From contig JAHLLJ010000024.1 of NCBI GenBank assembly GCA_020444205.1, positions 1 through 38,134 of the forward strand: a stretch of DNA of 38,134 nucleotides. Reading direction: 5' to 3'. Below are positions 1 through 7,301 of the stretch, in pieces. The notes beneath the pieces are model-generated. The model did no database searches. It worked only from the letters and a program-made list of their open reading frames with translations, and was not told where the DNA came from. Each line of letters opens with the position of its first letter. The first letter of the stretch is position 1. A program made the translations under genes and the position numbers. The DNA comes from Deltaproteobacteria bacterium (lineage in GTDB: Bacteria > Desulfobacterota > Desulfarculia > Desulfarculales > Desulfarculaceae).

Positions 1-226
1 TGCACATGGAGCAGTCGTTGGTGGGGAAGGTCTTGTCCAACTGGGCCATGTGCCCGCCAATGGTGGGCGCCGCGTCCACCAGATAGACCTTGAAGCCGGC
101 CGTGCCCAGGTCCAGAGCGGCCTGGATGCCGCTGATCCCGCCGCCCACTACCATCACGTCGCCGAATTCGCTGCTTCCGAACCCTTGACAAAGCTGCTGT
201 ATTTGATCGTTGAGCGTGTCACTCAT
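1..226 (-). CDS. hdrA: HdrA-type heterodisulfide reductase subunit A, N-terminal part (runs off the left edge)
   Basis: Only the first 75 codons lie in the window. They give an ADP-binding Rossmann start ([18 protein letters not shown], about residues 24-41) followed by [19 protein letters not shown], the FAD-binding and cysteine signature of HdrA. HdrA is the flavin and iron-sulfur subunit of cytoplasmic heterodisulfide reductases. In sulfate reducers these proteins take part in flavin-based electron bifurcation or in electron transfer with partners such as HdrBC, MvhD or FloxABCD. The NDCSMC motif favours HdrA over QmoA, whose equivalent region differs. The ATG at 226 has a GAGGAAG ribosome-binding site 7-8 bases upstream. 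It lies in the same direction as the kinase and sigma-54 activator at higher coordinates, about 490 bp downstream of the kinase stop, so it may be their target. Family confidence is high; partners are outside the window. Confidence 0.9.
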   Translation of the reverse strand, partial: MSDTLNDQIQQLCQGFGSSEFGDVMVVGGGISGIQAALDLGTAGFKVYLVDAAPTIGGHMAQLDKTFPTNDCSMC

Positions 227-716
227 GTTCTGCTTCCTCGGCGGGCTGGCCGCCTGCTTTGGTTCGTGCCGCCCCACGGCCGTTGGCTGAAGTGGGATCA
301 ATGCCTGAAAGGAGCGGCGCCGTTGATGGCCTGGGTCCTGAAAGGAGGTCCGGCCCGGGAGGTGGAGGGAGGATTTAATAAGGCTGGGGGAACGGCCCAT
401 GGATTGGGTTAAGACAGCCTCGGCATTCTCGGTCTACCGTGCCCGGGTAGTGTGGCCCACGGGCGCTCAGGTGAAACCGATGTGAACTGGCATGCCAACC
501 GCCTAGTTGAAGCTACAATATAGCTATATTACAGCGTAAGGAGGCGCCTTTCGTCAAATATTTAATATCGATGAAGTCTAGAAGCAGTTATAGCTTTAAG
601 AAATGGCATCTTGCCCAGGCGGGACGCTGCCAAAATGGGTGTCCTCGTCCTCGCGTTGGGCGGCGGCAGGCAAAAATAAGATTATGATGCAAGACACTTG
701 GCTGCGGGAGGCCACC
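227..716. other. Intergenic region between the kinase stop and hdrA
   Basis: This 490-bp stretch holds no convincing gene. The reading frames across it lack ribosome-binding sites and family features. It must contain the minus-strand promoter of hdrA. The only strong signal I see is the AT-rich palindrome at 512-535 (listed separately). No good sigma-54 -24/-12 element is visible for hdrA; the spacing-correct GG-N10-GC matches are poor elsewhere and are expected by chance in GC-rich DNA. Confidence 0.5.
512..535. promoter_or_regulatory. 24-bp interrupted palindrome upstream of hdrA, candidate operator
   Basis: A perfect 14-bp palindrome, AATATAGCTATATT (517-530), is extended after a 2-bp mismatch on each side by GCT (512-514) and AGC (533-535). 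It sits in an AT-rich patch inside otherwise GC-rich DNA, about 290 bp upstream of the hdrA start. The symmetry suits a dimeric regulator. No T-run follows on either strand, so it is not a terminator. The binding protein is unknown. Confidence 0.4.
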
Positions 717-3700
717 CTAGGTTTTATCCAGCACACCCCTGACCGTTGCCAACAAATCCGACCGCAGGAATGGCTTGGGTACGAAACCGGCCGCGCCGGA
801 GTTCAACACGTCCCTCATCCTCCCATCGGCCCCGTAGCCGCTGGCAATAAGCACCTTGGCCTGAGGGTTGATCTCCAAGATGGTTTTCATGGCCTTGTAT
901 CCGCCCATGCCCGGCATGCTCAGGTCCATGATTAGCAGATCAAAATTTTTTCCTTCATTCAGATAGTCTTCAATCGCCTCTTCACCACTGGAGGCGGTAT
1001 GAACCGTGTAGCCGGCGGTTGTCAGCATCCACTGGCCGACCTTTAGGATGGTCGCCTCATCGTCGATGAGCAATATTTTTTCATTTCCCTCGGAAAGTGG
1101 TTGGGCAGTTGCTCCCTTTGCCGAGGAATCGCTGCTTTGCCGCTCAATAGCCGGGAAAAAGAGGGTGAAGGTGGTGCCGGTGCCTGGCGTGCTTTGGCAA
1201 GAGATATGGCCGCGGTGCCCCTTGACTATCCCATAGACAATGGACAGCCCCAAACCCGTGCCCTTACCAACTTCCTTGGTGGTGTAGAAAGGTTCGAAAA
1301 TGTGCTCCACGGTCTGCTGATCCATGCCCTGACCGGAGTCGGAGATGGATAGCACCACGTGGGGGCCGGAGAAAAACTTGCCGCAGGTAGGGCATGCTTG
1401 ATGCTCCACAAGCATATTTTTGGTCGTAATATTCAACTCCCCACCTTCGGGCATGGCATCAACGGCATTGACGCCAAAGTTCAATATGACCTGGTCCAGT
1501 TGATTGACGTCCGCGTTGATGTTTTGCAGATCACCCTCCAGGTCGATTTCCAACTTGATCATCTTGGGGATGGTTTTTTCCAAGAGCTGAGCGGCCCGCT
1601 CAACCACATTGTTCAAATTCAGCGGCTTAAGGTTGTGGTCGACTTTGCGGCTGAAAGTCAGGATTTGGTGCACCAGTTTTTTGGCTCTGTCCGCGGCTTT
1701 AAGAACTTGCTCCAAATTCTTTTGCGCCGGGTGACTCTGTCTGGTGTCGGCTAAGGCGATTTCCGAGTATCCCATGATGACCGCGAGTATGTTGTTGAAG
1801 TCATGCGCAATGCCACCGGCTAGGGTGCCGACGGCCTCCATCTTTTGGGCGTGCCTAAGCTGGGCCTCCAGCTTGGACCTTTCCTCCTCGGCGCGCTTGT
1901 GCACGGTTATATTGCGGCCAATGCCCAGTACGCTGACCACCTGGCCCTTTTCGTCCAGTTCCGGGATATGGCGAACCTCATAAATTTGCTCATCACTCCC
2001 AAACCGCCAAACCGCCTCACAAGTATTGGGCTCTTTGCTTTCCCAGGCCTGCTTAACCAGAACCAGCAGGCGTTCGCCCTGCTCCTTGTCCTCCGGCATG
2101 GCTTCGGCGATGGTTTTTCCGATTAAATGCTCTAAATTTTGACCGCTGGCCTTGATGACCGAAGGGCTGACGAAAATATGGCGGCCCTCCCGATCGAAGC
2201 GGGCCACCAGGTCGGGCAGGTTGTCCACAAGGCTGCGCAACTCCCGTTCCCTTGCGCGCAAAGCCTGCTCAGCCGCCACGCGTTTGCATTCATGGTTATC
2301 TCTCTGCAGCCTGGCATTGAGAATAGGGGATATATTGTTGACGATTTCCACCAAAAGATCTTTGTCTTGCTCTGTGTAACCCTCTTTTTTGTTGGCCACG
2401 CTGAACAATCCAATGCTCTGCTCCTTGAACAGCACCGGCACCGTTAGGAAATTGTTAATGGTTATGTGACCCGAGGGGGTGTTGAAGGGGGCGTTGGTGT
2501 ACAAGGCTTTTTTTTGGCGTATTGACTTGCCCCAAAGGCTCTGGCCCCAAATATCGGTATGGAAGACCACCGATTTCTCGGGAACCTGGCACTGATCCCA
2601 GACATCCCTGGTAACGCTGGGCACCACCAGGTCTCCTTTGTCGTCCAGGTAGCCGAAGACACCGAATTCGCTTTGCATCACCCGCAGTATTACCGCCAAA
2701 ACCTCCCCATACATGTCTTCATCGGCTACGGTCAGAAAGATATTGGCGATCTGGTTGAAAATGGTTTTCCTTTGCTCGGATAGCCGCACTTCTTCTTCGG
2801 CCCGCGTACGCGCTTCGCGGTTGCGCAGAGCAATGACGCCGAAAGCCAAGTCTTGCACCATTTTGCTTAATAGGCGCTTTTCGTCCGTGGTGAAGGCATC
2901 CGGCTCGGCTGAATAGATGGTCAGGGCCCCGAAGGTTTCTCCCCTTTCGCCTTTTAGAGGTAAGGCCAAAACCGACCGGTAACCACGCTGCAAGGCGGCG
3001 TCGCGCCAAGGCCCAATTTGAGGTTCCGCGGCGAAATCCTGCACGCAAATGTTGCGTCCACTACGGATGGCCTTGGCAGCCGGGCTGTGGCCGCCCTCCG
3101 TGTCGGCCCAGGTAAGGTTGGCTGCGGCCAAATAGCCATCTTCGTGCCCGGCCCGGGCCACCGGACGCACGGTCTTGGAATCGTGATCATCGGTATAGCC
3201 CACCCAAGTGAAGCAGTAGCCGGCCTCCTCGCAGAAAATACGGCAGATCTCCTCCAGCAGGGCGTTCTCGTCAGTCGCCCGTATCATGGCTTGGGTACAG
3301 GTGCTCATGGCCTTTAGTTCGCGATTCAGACGATGCAGGTTTTCCTCGTCCTGCTTACGTTCGGTGAGATCGTGGCCTACCGCCAGCAGGCCACTCACCT
3401 GTCCCTGACGGTCAAATTCCGGGACCAGGGTATACTCCAAGAAGAGTTCCTCTTTCTTGGCATTGACCCAGGAGAATTCCACGGTTTGGGTGGTGCCGGT
3501 TTCCAGCGTCTTGCGAAGCGCGGCCAGGTAATTGTCCGGCACGGCGCGAGGGACGATGGGAACCTTGTAAATAGGTAAGTTAATTACCTGGCGCGCCGTC
3601 AGGCCGCTCTCTCTCTCCCAAGCTGGATTGACCAAGGTTCGCCGTAGCTGTTTGTCGTAACGAACCACGAAGTTGGGAAGGTTGTTGACCAGGGTGCGGT

Positions 3701-5021
3701 ATTCTTCTTCTCGCTGGGTCAGAATCTCCTCGGCCCGTTTGCGCTCGGTGATGTCGATCCCATAGCTTAAATAATAGATGACACCATCAATATTTATGGG
3801 CTGGGCGGACCATAGAACGGTGCGTACCTCGCCGCTATTCAGGCGCACGCTCAACTCCAGATCCCGAATCGCGCCGTACTCGCGCATGCTCTCTATCAGC
3901 TTGTTTTCACGATCACTGGTGCCCCTGAAAAAGCCCATATCACTGGAGGTCCGGCCGACAATCTCCTCCCGCGGCAGGTCCAAAAACCGCTGATAAGCCT
4001 CGTTGACATCGACGTAGCGGCCATCCTCCACAGTGGTCAGGCTGATATAAGCCGGGCTGAACTCGAAAGATCTGCGCCATCTCTCTTCCGACCGGCGCAG
4101 GCGTTGGTCGGTCTGCTTGCGCTTGGTGATGTCGCGGACCAAGGCCACCATCAGCCTGTCTCCGCCGGCTTGCATCAAGCCCAGGCTCACCTCCACCGGG
4201 AACAAGCTTCCATCCTTGCGGCGATGTTGGCTCTCGAAATTAAAGCTCTTGTCAGGGGCCAGTTTTTCCCAGAAGGCCTCTTTGTGCCGGTCCGCCTCCA
4301 CCATGGGGTCCACCTCATGTATGTAAAGGCTCAGCAACTCTTCCCGGGAGTAACCCAGGCTTTGACAGGCCGCTTGGTTTATGTCCCGAATTTTGCCTTG
4401 ATAATCCACTAGGAACAGGGCGTCGGCGGCATGGTCCACCACCGAGCGGTAGCGCTCCTCGCTTTGGCGCAGGCTGCGGTTGGCCAAGAGAATATTCAGG
4501 GCATCGGACAACCGGCGGCCTATCTCTTGGAAAAGCAACTCCTCTTTTGGCGTCCAGGCGCGCGCATAAGAGCATTGGTGCAGCCCAAACTCCCAGGGCT
4601 CGCCTATCTTCGGGTGTAAGGCCATGCCGATAAAGGATTTGAAGCCGAAACGCCGCGCCGCCTCGCCGGGTATGGAGCGGCCGGATTCAGGGTCGAAACG
4701 CAATGGTCCGTCGGCGGCCAGCAGGTCCCGAAAACCACTGGCTACCTCTTGGCGCATGGGGATCTGTTCACCCAGCGCACATGCTCCGGGATACTCCGGT
4801 TTGGTGCACTCCATGGGGACGCCCCAGGAAGAGGCGAGGGGATTGCAGGGATATACCAGCCAGGCTCGGTCGCAATCGAAAATAGCCAACACCTGGGCCA
4901 GGACGTCGCGCATCATTTGGTCGAGGTCGTCTGCTCCTTGAATGGCGCGATTGACCTTATCCATGCCTTCAAGGAACCAGAGATCGGCCGGCCCCTTTTG
5001 TTCGGTGCCGTTTGCTCCCAC
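717..5021 (-). CDS. Large hybrid sensor histidine kinase (GAF-PAS3-GAF2-PAS-HisKA-HATPase-REC)
   Basis: A soluble signal-transduction kinase with no membrane segment. Approximate domains, numbered from the GTG at 5021: GAF 20-180, PAS 190-300, PAS 315-425, PAS 440-560, GAF 585-735, GAF 760-925, PAS 950-1070, HisKA with phospho-accepting His 1073 in AGGIAHDFNNIL, HATPase with N box (NFGVNAVDAM), G1 (DSGQGM) and G2 (GKGTGLGLS), and a C-terminal receiver with Asp 1366 in LLIMDLSMPG. All catalytic residues look intact, so it should autophosphorylate and pass phosphate to its own receiver. An insert with a CPTCG pair lies between the N and G1 boxes. I prefer the GTG at 5021 because GGGAGG stands 9 bases upstream; an in-frame GTG at 5069 adds 16 residues but has no ribosome-binding site. 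It lies downstream of the sigma-54 activator on the same strand. The signal sensed is unknown; GAF and PAS domains suggest a small cytoplasmic ligand or redox state. Confidence 0.9.
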   Translation of the reverse strand: MGANGTEQKGPADLWFLEGMDKVNRAIQGADDLDQMMRDVLAQVLAIFDCDRAWLVYPCNPLASSWGVPMECTKPEYPGACALGEQIPMRQEVASGFRDLLAADGPLRFDPESGRSIPGEAARRFGFKSFIGMALHPKIGEPWEFGLHQCSYARAWTPKEELLFQEIGRRLSDALNILLANRSLRQSEERYRSVVDHAADALFLVDYQGKIRDINQAACQSLGYSREELLSLYIHEVDPMVEADRHKEAFWEKLAPDKSFNFESQHRRKDGSLFPVEVSLGLMQAGGDRLMVALVRDITKRKQTDQRLRRSEERWRRSFEFSPAYISLTTVEDGRYVDVNEAYQRFLDLPREEIVGRTSSDMGFFRGTSDRENKLIESMREYGAIRDLELSVRLNSGEVRTVLWSAQPINIDGVIYYLSYGIDITERKRAEEILTQREEEYRTLVNNLPNFVVRYDKQLRRTLVNPAWERESGLTARQVINLPIYKVPIVPRAVPDNYLAALRKTLETGTTQTVEFSWVNAKKEELFLEYTLVPEFDRQGQVSGLLAVGHDLTERKQDEENLHRLNRELKAMSTCTQAMIRATDENALLEEICRIFCEEAGYCFTWVGYTDDHDSKTVRPVARAGHEDGYLAAANLTWADTEGGHSPAAKAIRSGRNICVQDFAAEPQIGPWRDAALQRGYRSVLALPLKGERGETFGALTIYSAEPDAFTTDEKRLLSKMVQDLAFGVIALRNREARTRAEEEVRLSEQRKTIFNQIANIFLTVADEDMYGEVLAVILRVMQSEFGVFGYLDDKGDLVVPSVTRDVWDQCQVPEKSVVFHTDIWGQSLWGKSIRQKKALYTNAPFNTPSGHITINNFLTVPVLFKEQSIGLFSVANKKEGYTEQDKDLLVEIVNNISPILNARLQRDNHECKRVAAEQALRARERELRSLVDNLPDLVARFDREGRHIFVSPSVIKASGQNLEHLIGKTIAEAMPEDKEQGERLLVLVKQAWESKEPNTCEAVWRFGSDEQIYEVRHIPELDEKGQVVSVLGIGRNITVHKRAEEERSKLEAQLRHAQKMEAVGTLAGGIAHDFNNILAVIMGYSEIALADTRQSHPAQKNLEQVLKAADRAKKLVHQILTFSRKVDHNLKPLNLNNVVERAAQLLEKTIPKMIKLEIDLEGDLQNINADVNQLDQVILNFGVNAVDAMPEGGELNITTKNMLVEHQACPTCGKFFSGPHVVLSISDSGQGMDQQTVEHIFEPFYTTKEVGKGTGLGLSIVYGIVKGHRGHISCQSTPGTGTTFTLFFPAIERQSSDSSAKGATAQPLSEGNEKILLIDDEATILKVGQWMLTTAGYTVHTASSGEEAIEDYLNEGKNFDLLIMDLSMPGMGGYKAMKTILEINPQAKVLIASGYGADGRMRDVLNSGAAGFVPKPFLRSDLLATVRGVLDKT

Positions 5022-5159
5022 GAACTTGTTCCTCCCAGGTGCAGGCAGTGAAAGGATTGAGCCTTCCACTAGAACAGAAATGAAAAATCAAATCTGCTGG
5101 GAGTAAATGGACCGATCGCCGATGGGCAAACTTCTGCCGGTTGGTACGGACGATTCAGG

Positions 5160-5235
5160 CCCAAAAATATGGGGCATTATACAATAACTTTTGGGAAATG
5201 TCTGATTTGCTTGGGCATGACCCCATATTTTTGGG
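5160..5235. repeat. Pair of perfect 15-bp inverted repeats upstream of the kinase gene
   Basis: CCCAAAAATATGGGG (5160-5174) is repeated exactly in inverted orientation as CCCCATATTTTTGGG (5221-5235), separated by 46 bp. Each arm is itself almost palindromic (CCC, eight A/T bases, GGG), so each could be a complete binding site for a dimer, with centres about 61 bp apart. The pair lies between the activator stop (5296) and the kinase start (5021), where the kinase promoter should be. A cruciform or a hairpin with a 46-nt loop is possible, but no T-tract follows for a terminator. Confidence 0.55.
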
Positions 5236-5240
5236 TGATG

Positions 5241-5282
5241 GGGCCTACTGCGGTACCAGGGCGGTTAGGCCCAAGCCGAGCC
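5241..5282 (-). other. Hairpin just downstream of the sigma-54 activator gene
   Basis: GGGCCTA (5241-5247) pairs exactly with TAGGCCC (5276-5282) around a loop that contains GGTACC. It begins 14 bases past the activator stop on the minus strand. There is no U-run after it, so it may protect the mRNA 3' end or weakly attenuate read-through into the kinase rather than act as a true rho-independent terminator. Confidence 0.35.
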
Positions 5283-5295
5283 TTTGGGATAGGAG

Positions 5296-6720
5296 TTAAA
5301 AATCGAAGCGGTCTATCTTGTTGTATAGGGTCCGCCGGCTGATGCCCAACAACTCCGCGGCCCGGCTGCGGTTGCCGCCTGTGTAATCCAGGGTGCGCTT
5401 GACCAACTCGCGCTCCATCTCTTCCAGAGTCGAACCCACGGGTAAACTGACCATGGCCCGGCTGCTTTGCTTGTCGCGCAGCCGGCTGGGCAGGTGCTCC
5501 GGAAGCAGTACGTCGCCCATGCATACCACCATGGCCCGGTTAATCACGTTTTTGAGCTCGCGCACGTTACCCGGCCAGTCGTAGGAGTGCAAACGGGTGA
5601 CGCATTCGGGAGAGATGCCTACCACCGATTTTTCATAGGAGCGGTTGAACTCCTTTAGGAAATAATCAATGAGCAAGGGGACGTCGCCTTCGCGCTGCCT
5701 GAGAGGCGGCAGGTGGATGTGCAGCACGTCCAGGCGGAAGAACAGGTCTTCGCGAAAAAGGCCTCTCTCAACCGAGTCTTCCAAGTCCTCATTGGTCGCG
5801 GCGATCACCCTGGCGTTTACCTTGCGGCCTTTGACCCCACCGATGCGTTGCACCGTGCTGTCCTCCAAAAGGCGCAGCAGGCTTATCTGAATCTTCTCCT
5901 CAACCGTGGATATCTCGTCCAGAAACACCGTGCCCTGGTCGGCAAGCTCAAAGCAGCCCAGCCGCTGCTCCCAGGCCCCGGTGAAGGCGCCTTTTTCATG
6001 ACCGAACAATTCGCTCGCCACCAAGTCCTCGGGCAGCGCCCCCAGGTGAACCGGAACATAGGCCCCATCGTTTCGGCTGGAGAGCTGGTGTATGGCCTGG
6101 CTGGCCAGGTCCTTTCCGGTGCCGGTCTCGCCGGAAAGCAGGACCGGGATATCGGTGGCGGCCGCCTGGCGGATCTGGCGGTAGACCTCGCGCATGGCCA
6201 GGGAGCCGCCTACCATGCTCTCGAAGGTGGGCGGCTTGTCGCTGGATTTCAATAAAAGGTTGGGAGCATAACGGGGCCTCTGCTCCAAAGCCGACTCCAC
6301 CAGCAGCTTGAGCTCCTCGCTGCTCACCGGAAGCTTGGAGTAGTGATAGCTGCCCGCCTTTAGGGCCGAAGCGGCAAGTCTGATTTCCTTGGGGTTGATT
6401 AAAAACAGGATGCGGGTGCCCGGGCTTTTGGCCGAGACCACTTCCAGCAACTCGATTCCCACGCCCTGATTGGAACGCAAGGCGGCGCTGGCGATTACCA
6501 GGACTTCGAAGTCCTCTTTTTCAAAACGCTCCAGCACCCGCCCTATGCTCAACTCCAGGCTCACTCTTGTGGAGCTTTCGGCGAACACATCCTGTAGCTG
6601 GCGGAAGATTTCCCGGCCTGGGTCCACGCACAGAATACTAATGGGTTCGTCTAGATCAGGCATTGGATTCACCGGAGTGGGGTTGTTGGAAAATGGCGGG
6701 ACAGTGGATTTATTGATCAT
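5296..6720 (-). CDS. Sigma-54-dependent transcriptional activator with a degenerate receiver domain
   Basis: An NtrC-family activator of 474 residues. Residues about 27-150 form a receiver-like fold: D33 and K129 are kept, but the phospho-acceptor position (VLVIASAAL, A77) is no longer Asp, so ordinary phosphorylation looks impossible. The AAA+ domain follows at about 165-400, with Walker A GETGTGK (197-203), the sigma-54-contacting GAFTGA (244-249), Walker B FLDEI (266-270) and the FREDLFFRL region. A Fis-type helix-turn-helix (about 447-470) ends the protein. It binds upstream enhancers and opens sigma-54 promoters using ATP. It is transcribed towards the kinase and hdrA. Family knowledge says such pseudo-receivers are usually controlled by protein contact or ligand instead of phosphate. 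The ATG at 6720 has no strong ribosome-binding site, but the protein start fits the family. Confidence 0.9.
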   Translation of the reverse strand: MINKSTVPPFSNNPTPVNPMPDLDEPISILCVDPGREIFRQLQDVFAESSTRVSLELSIGRVLERFEKEDFEVLVIASAALRSNQGVGIELLEVVSAKSPGTRILFLINPKEIRLAASALKAGSYHYSKLPVSSEELKLLVESALEQRPRYAPNLLLKSSDKPPTFESMVGGSLAMREVYRQIRQAAATDIPVLLSGETGTGKDLASQAIHQLSSRNDGAYVPVHLGALPEDLVASELFGHEKGAFTGAWEQRLGCFELADQGTVFLDEISTVEEKIQISLLRLLEDSTVQRIGGVKGRKVNARVIAATNEDLEDSVERGLFREDLFFRLDVLHIHLPPLRQREGDVPLLIDYFLKEFNRSYEKSVVGISPECVTRLHSYDWPGNVRELKNVINRAMVVCMGDVLLPEHLPSRLRDKQSSRAMVSLPVGSTLEEMERELVKRTLDYTGGNRSRAAELLGISRRTLYNKIDRFDF

Positions 6721-6758
6721 CTGTTATAGGAAAACCAAGTATATTGCAAGCTGTATTG

Positions 6759-6775
6759 TGTATAAATATTATACA
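6759..6775 (-). promoter_or_regulatory. Palindrome overlapping a -10 element of the sigma-54 activator gene
   Basis: TGTATAAATATTATACA is a 17-bp palindrome (7-bp arms, 3-bp centre). Read on the minus strand it contains a perfect TATAAT, with a weak CTTGCT about 16 bp upstream. It lies about 40 bp before the ATG at 6720. An operator laid over the -10 box would suit repression or autoregulation of the activator. Assignment rests only on symmetry and position. Confidence 0.45.
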
Positions 6776-6954
6776 AATCGTTTTTATGTAGCAAGCCTTG
6801 CCTTCGCGCGGTCCAGGCGCGAGTCGATTATAAGAATGTTTTCAGGGTGCTAGTTAGAACATATTATAATTTAAAAACAGGTATATTTACTCCGCTCAAT
6901 TGGACCGGCGCCGGCGGCTTGGCTTGGTTGGGTTTAATACCTGCACACCTATGA

Positions 6955-6976
6955 CACAGTCTTGTAAATAACTGTG
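6955..6976. promoter_or_regulatory. Inverted repeat CACAGT-N10-ACTGTG, candidate operator upstream of the metK promoter
   Basis: CACAGT (6955-6960) and ACTGTG (6971-6976) are exact inverted repeats 10 bp apart, so their centres are spaced about 1.5 helical turns. The site is 57 bp upstream of the -35 box of the betaine operon, a usual place for an activator. No known consensus is recognised. Confidence 0.35.
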
Positions 6977-7032
6977 CATATTTTTCCCGCAAAATACATA
7001 TATAGGCGTTGTCACCGCTTCCTCTGGCGGCC

Positions 7033-7061
7033 CTGTCAGAGGCTAAAATAAATAATATAAT
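7033..7061 (+). promoter_or_regulatory. Sigma-70-type promoter of the metK-ahcY-gsmt-sdmt operon
   Basis: CTGTCA (7033-7038) is followed after exactly 17 bp by a perfect TATAAT (7056-7061). Transcription would start near 7068. The -35 box lies inside a small inverted repeat, CCTCTG (7021-7026) with CAGAGG (7037-7042), which could also serve as an operator. Confidence 0.6.
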
Positions 7062-7067
7062 ACATAA

Positions 7068-7301
7068 CAGGTAGTTGTAGCTGCAAACCGTATTTTGGAA
7101 CGGGTCTTGCTTCTCTCAGTGCCATTAAAGCTTGCCAGCTCCAGCAGGCTAAACGCTCACAAGGGAACAGCTCTCCAAACAAACTCCTTTTCCATAACAA
7201 GCAAACTATAACCAGCCTCTTTGCGGAAAACGGGCTTATCGACGCTTATCCGTTGGCTACCGTTGAAGCTGTAACCAGGCAACAGAAAGGAACTAGAAAA
7301 C
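7068..7301 (+). other. Long 5' leader of the betaine operon
   Basis: If the promoter at 7033-7061 is used, the mRNA has about 230 untranslated bases. Two hairpins are visible: one near 7083-7110 (GCAA and CCGT pairing with ACGG and TTGC), and one at 7129-7150 with a 7-bp stem (AGCUUGC with GCAGGCU, one G-U pair) and an 8-nt loop. A metK leader of this length invites a SAM-sensing RNA, but I could not match SAM-I, SAM-II or SAH riboswitch consensus elements. AAAGGA near 7286 is the metK ribosome-binding site. Confidence 0.4.

Larger units (their letters stand above)
6721..7032. other. Divergent control region between the sigma-54 activator and the metK operon
   Basis: No gene is visible. It is unusually AT-rich for the window and holds the minus-strand palindrome at 6759-6775 and an inverted repeat at 6955-6976. 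The plus-strand promoter of the metK operon begins just after it. Confidence 0.5.

Noticed and set aside
50-412. Plus-strand 120-codon frame at the left edge
   Set aside because: It is antisense to the hdrA start, which has clear family motifs and a ribosome-binding site.
5120-5150. Sigma-54-like element (CGGCAG...TTGCC on the minus strand) upstream of the kinase
   Set aside because: The GG and GC pairs are separated by 9 instead of the strict 10 bases, and the -24 block deviates from the consensus.
7068-7301. SAM-I or SAH riboswitch before metK
   Set aside because: CTTATC occurs near 7235 and 7246, but the conserved core expected after it is missing, and no SAH-type pseudoknot blocks are seen.
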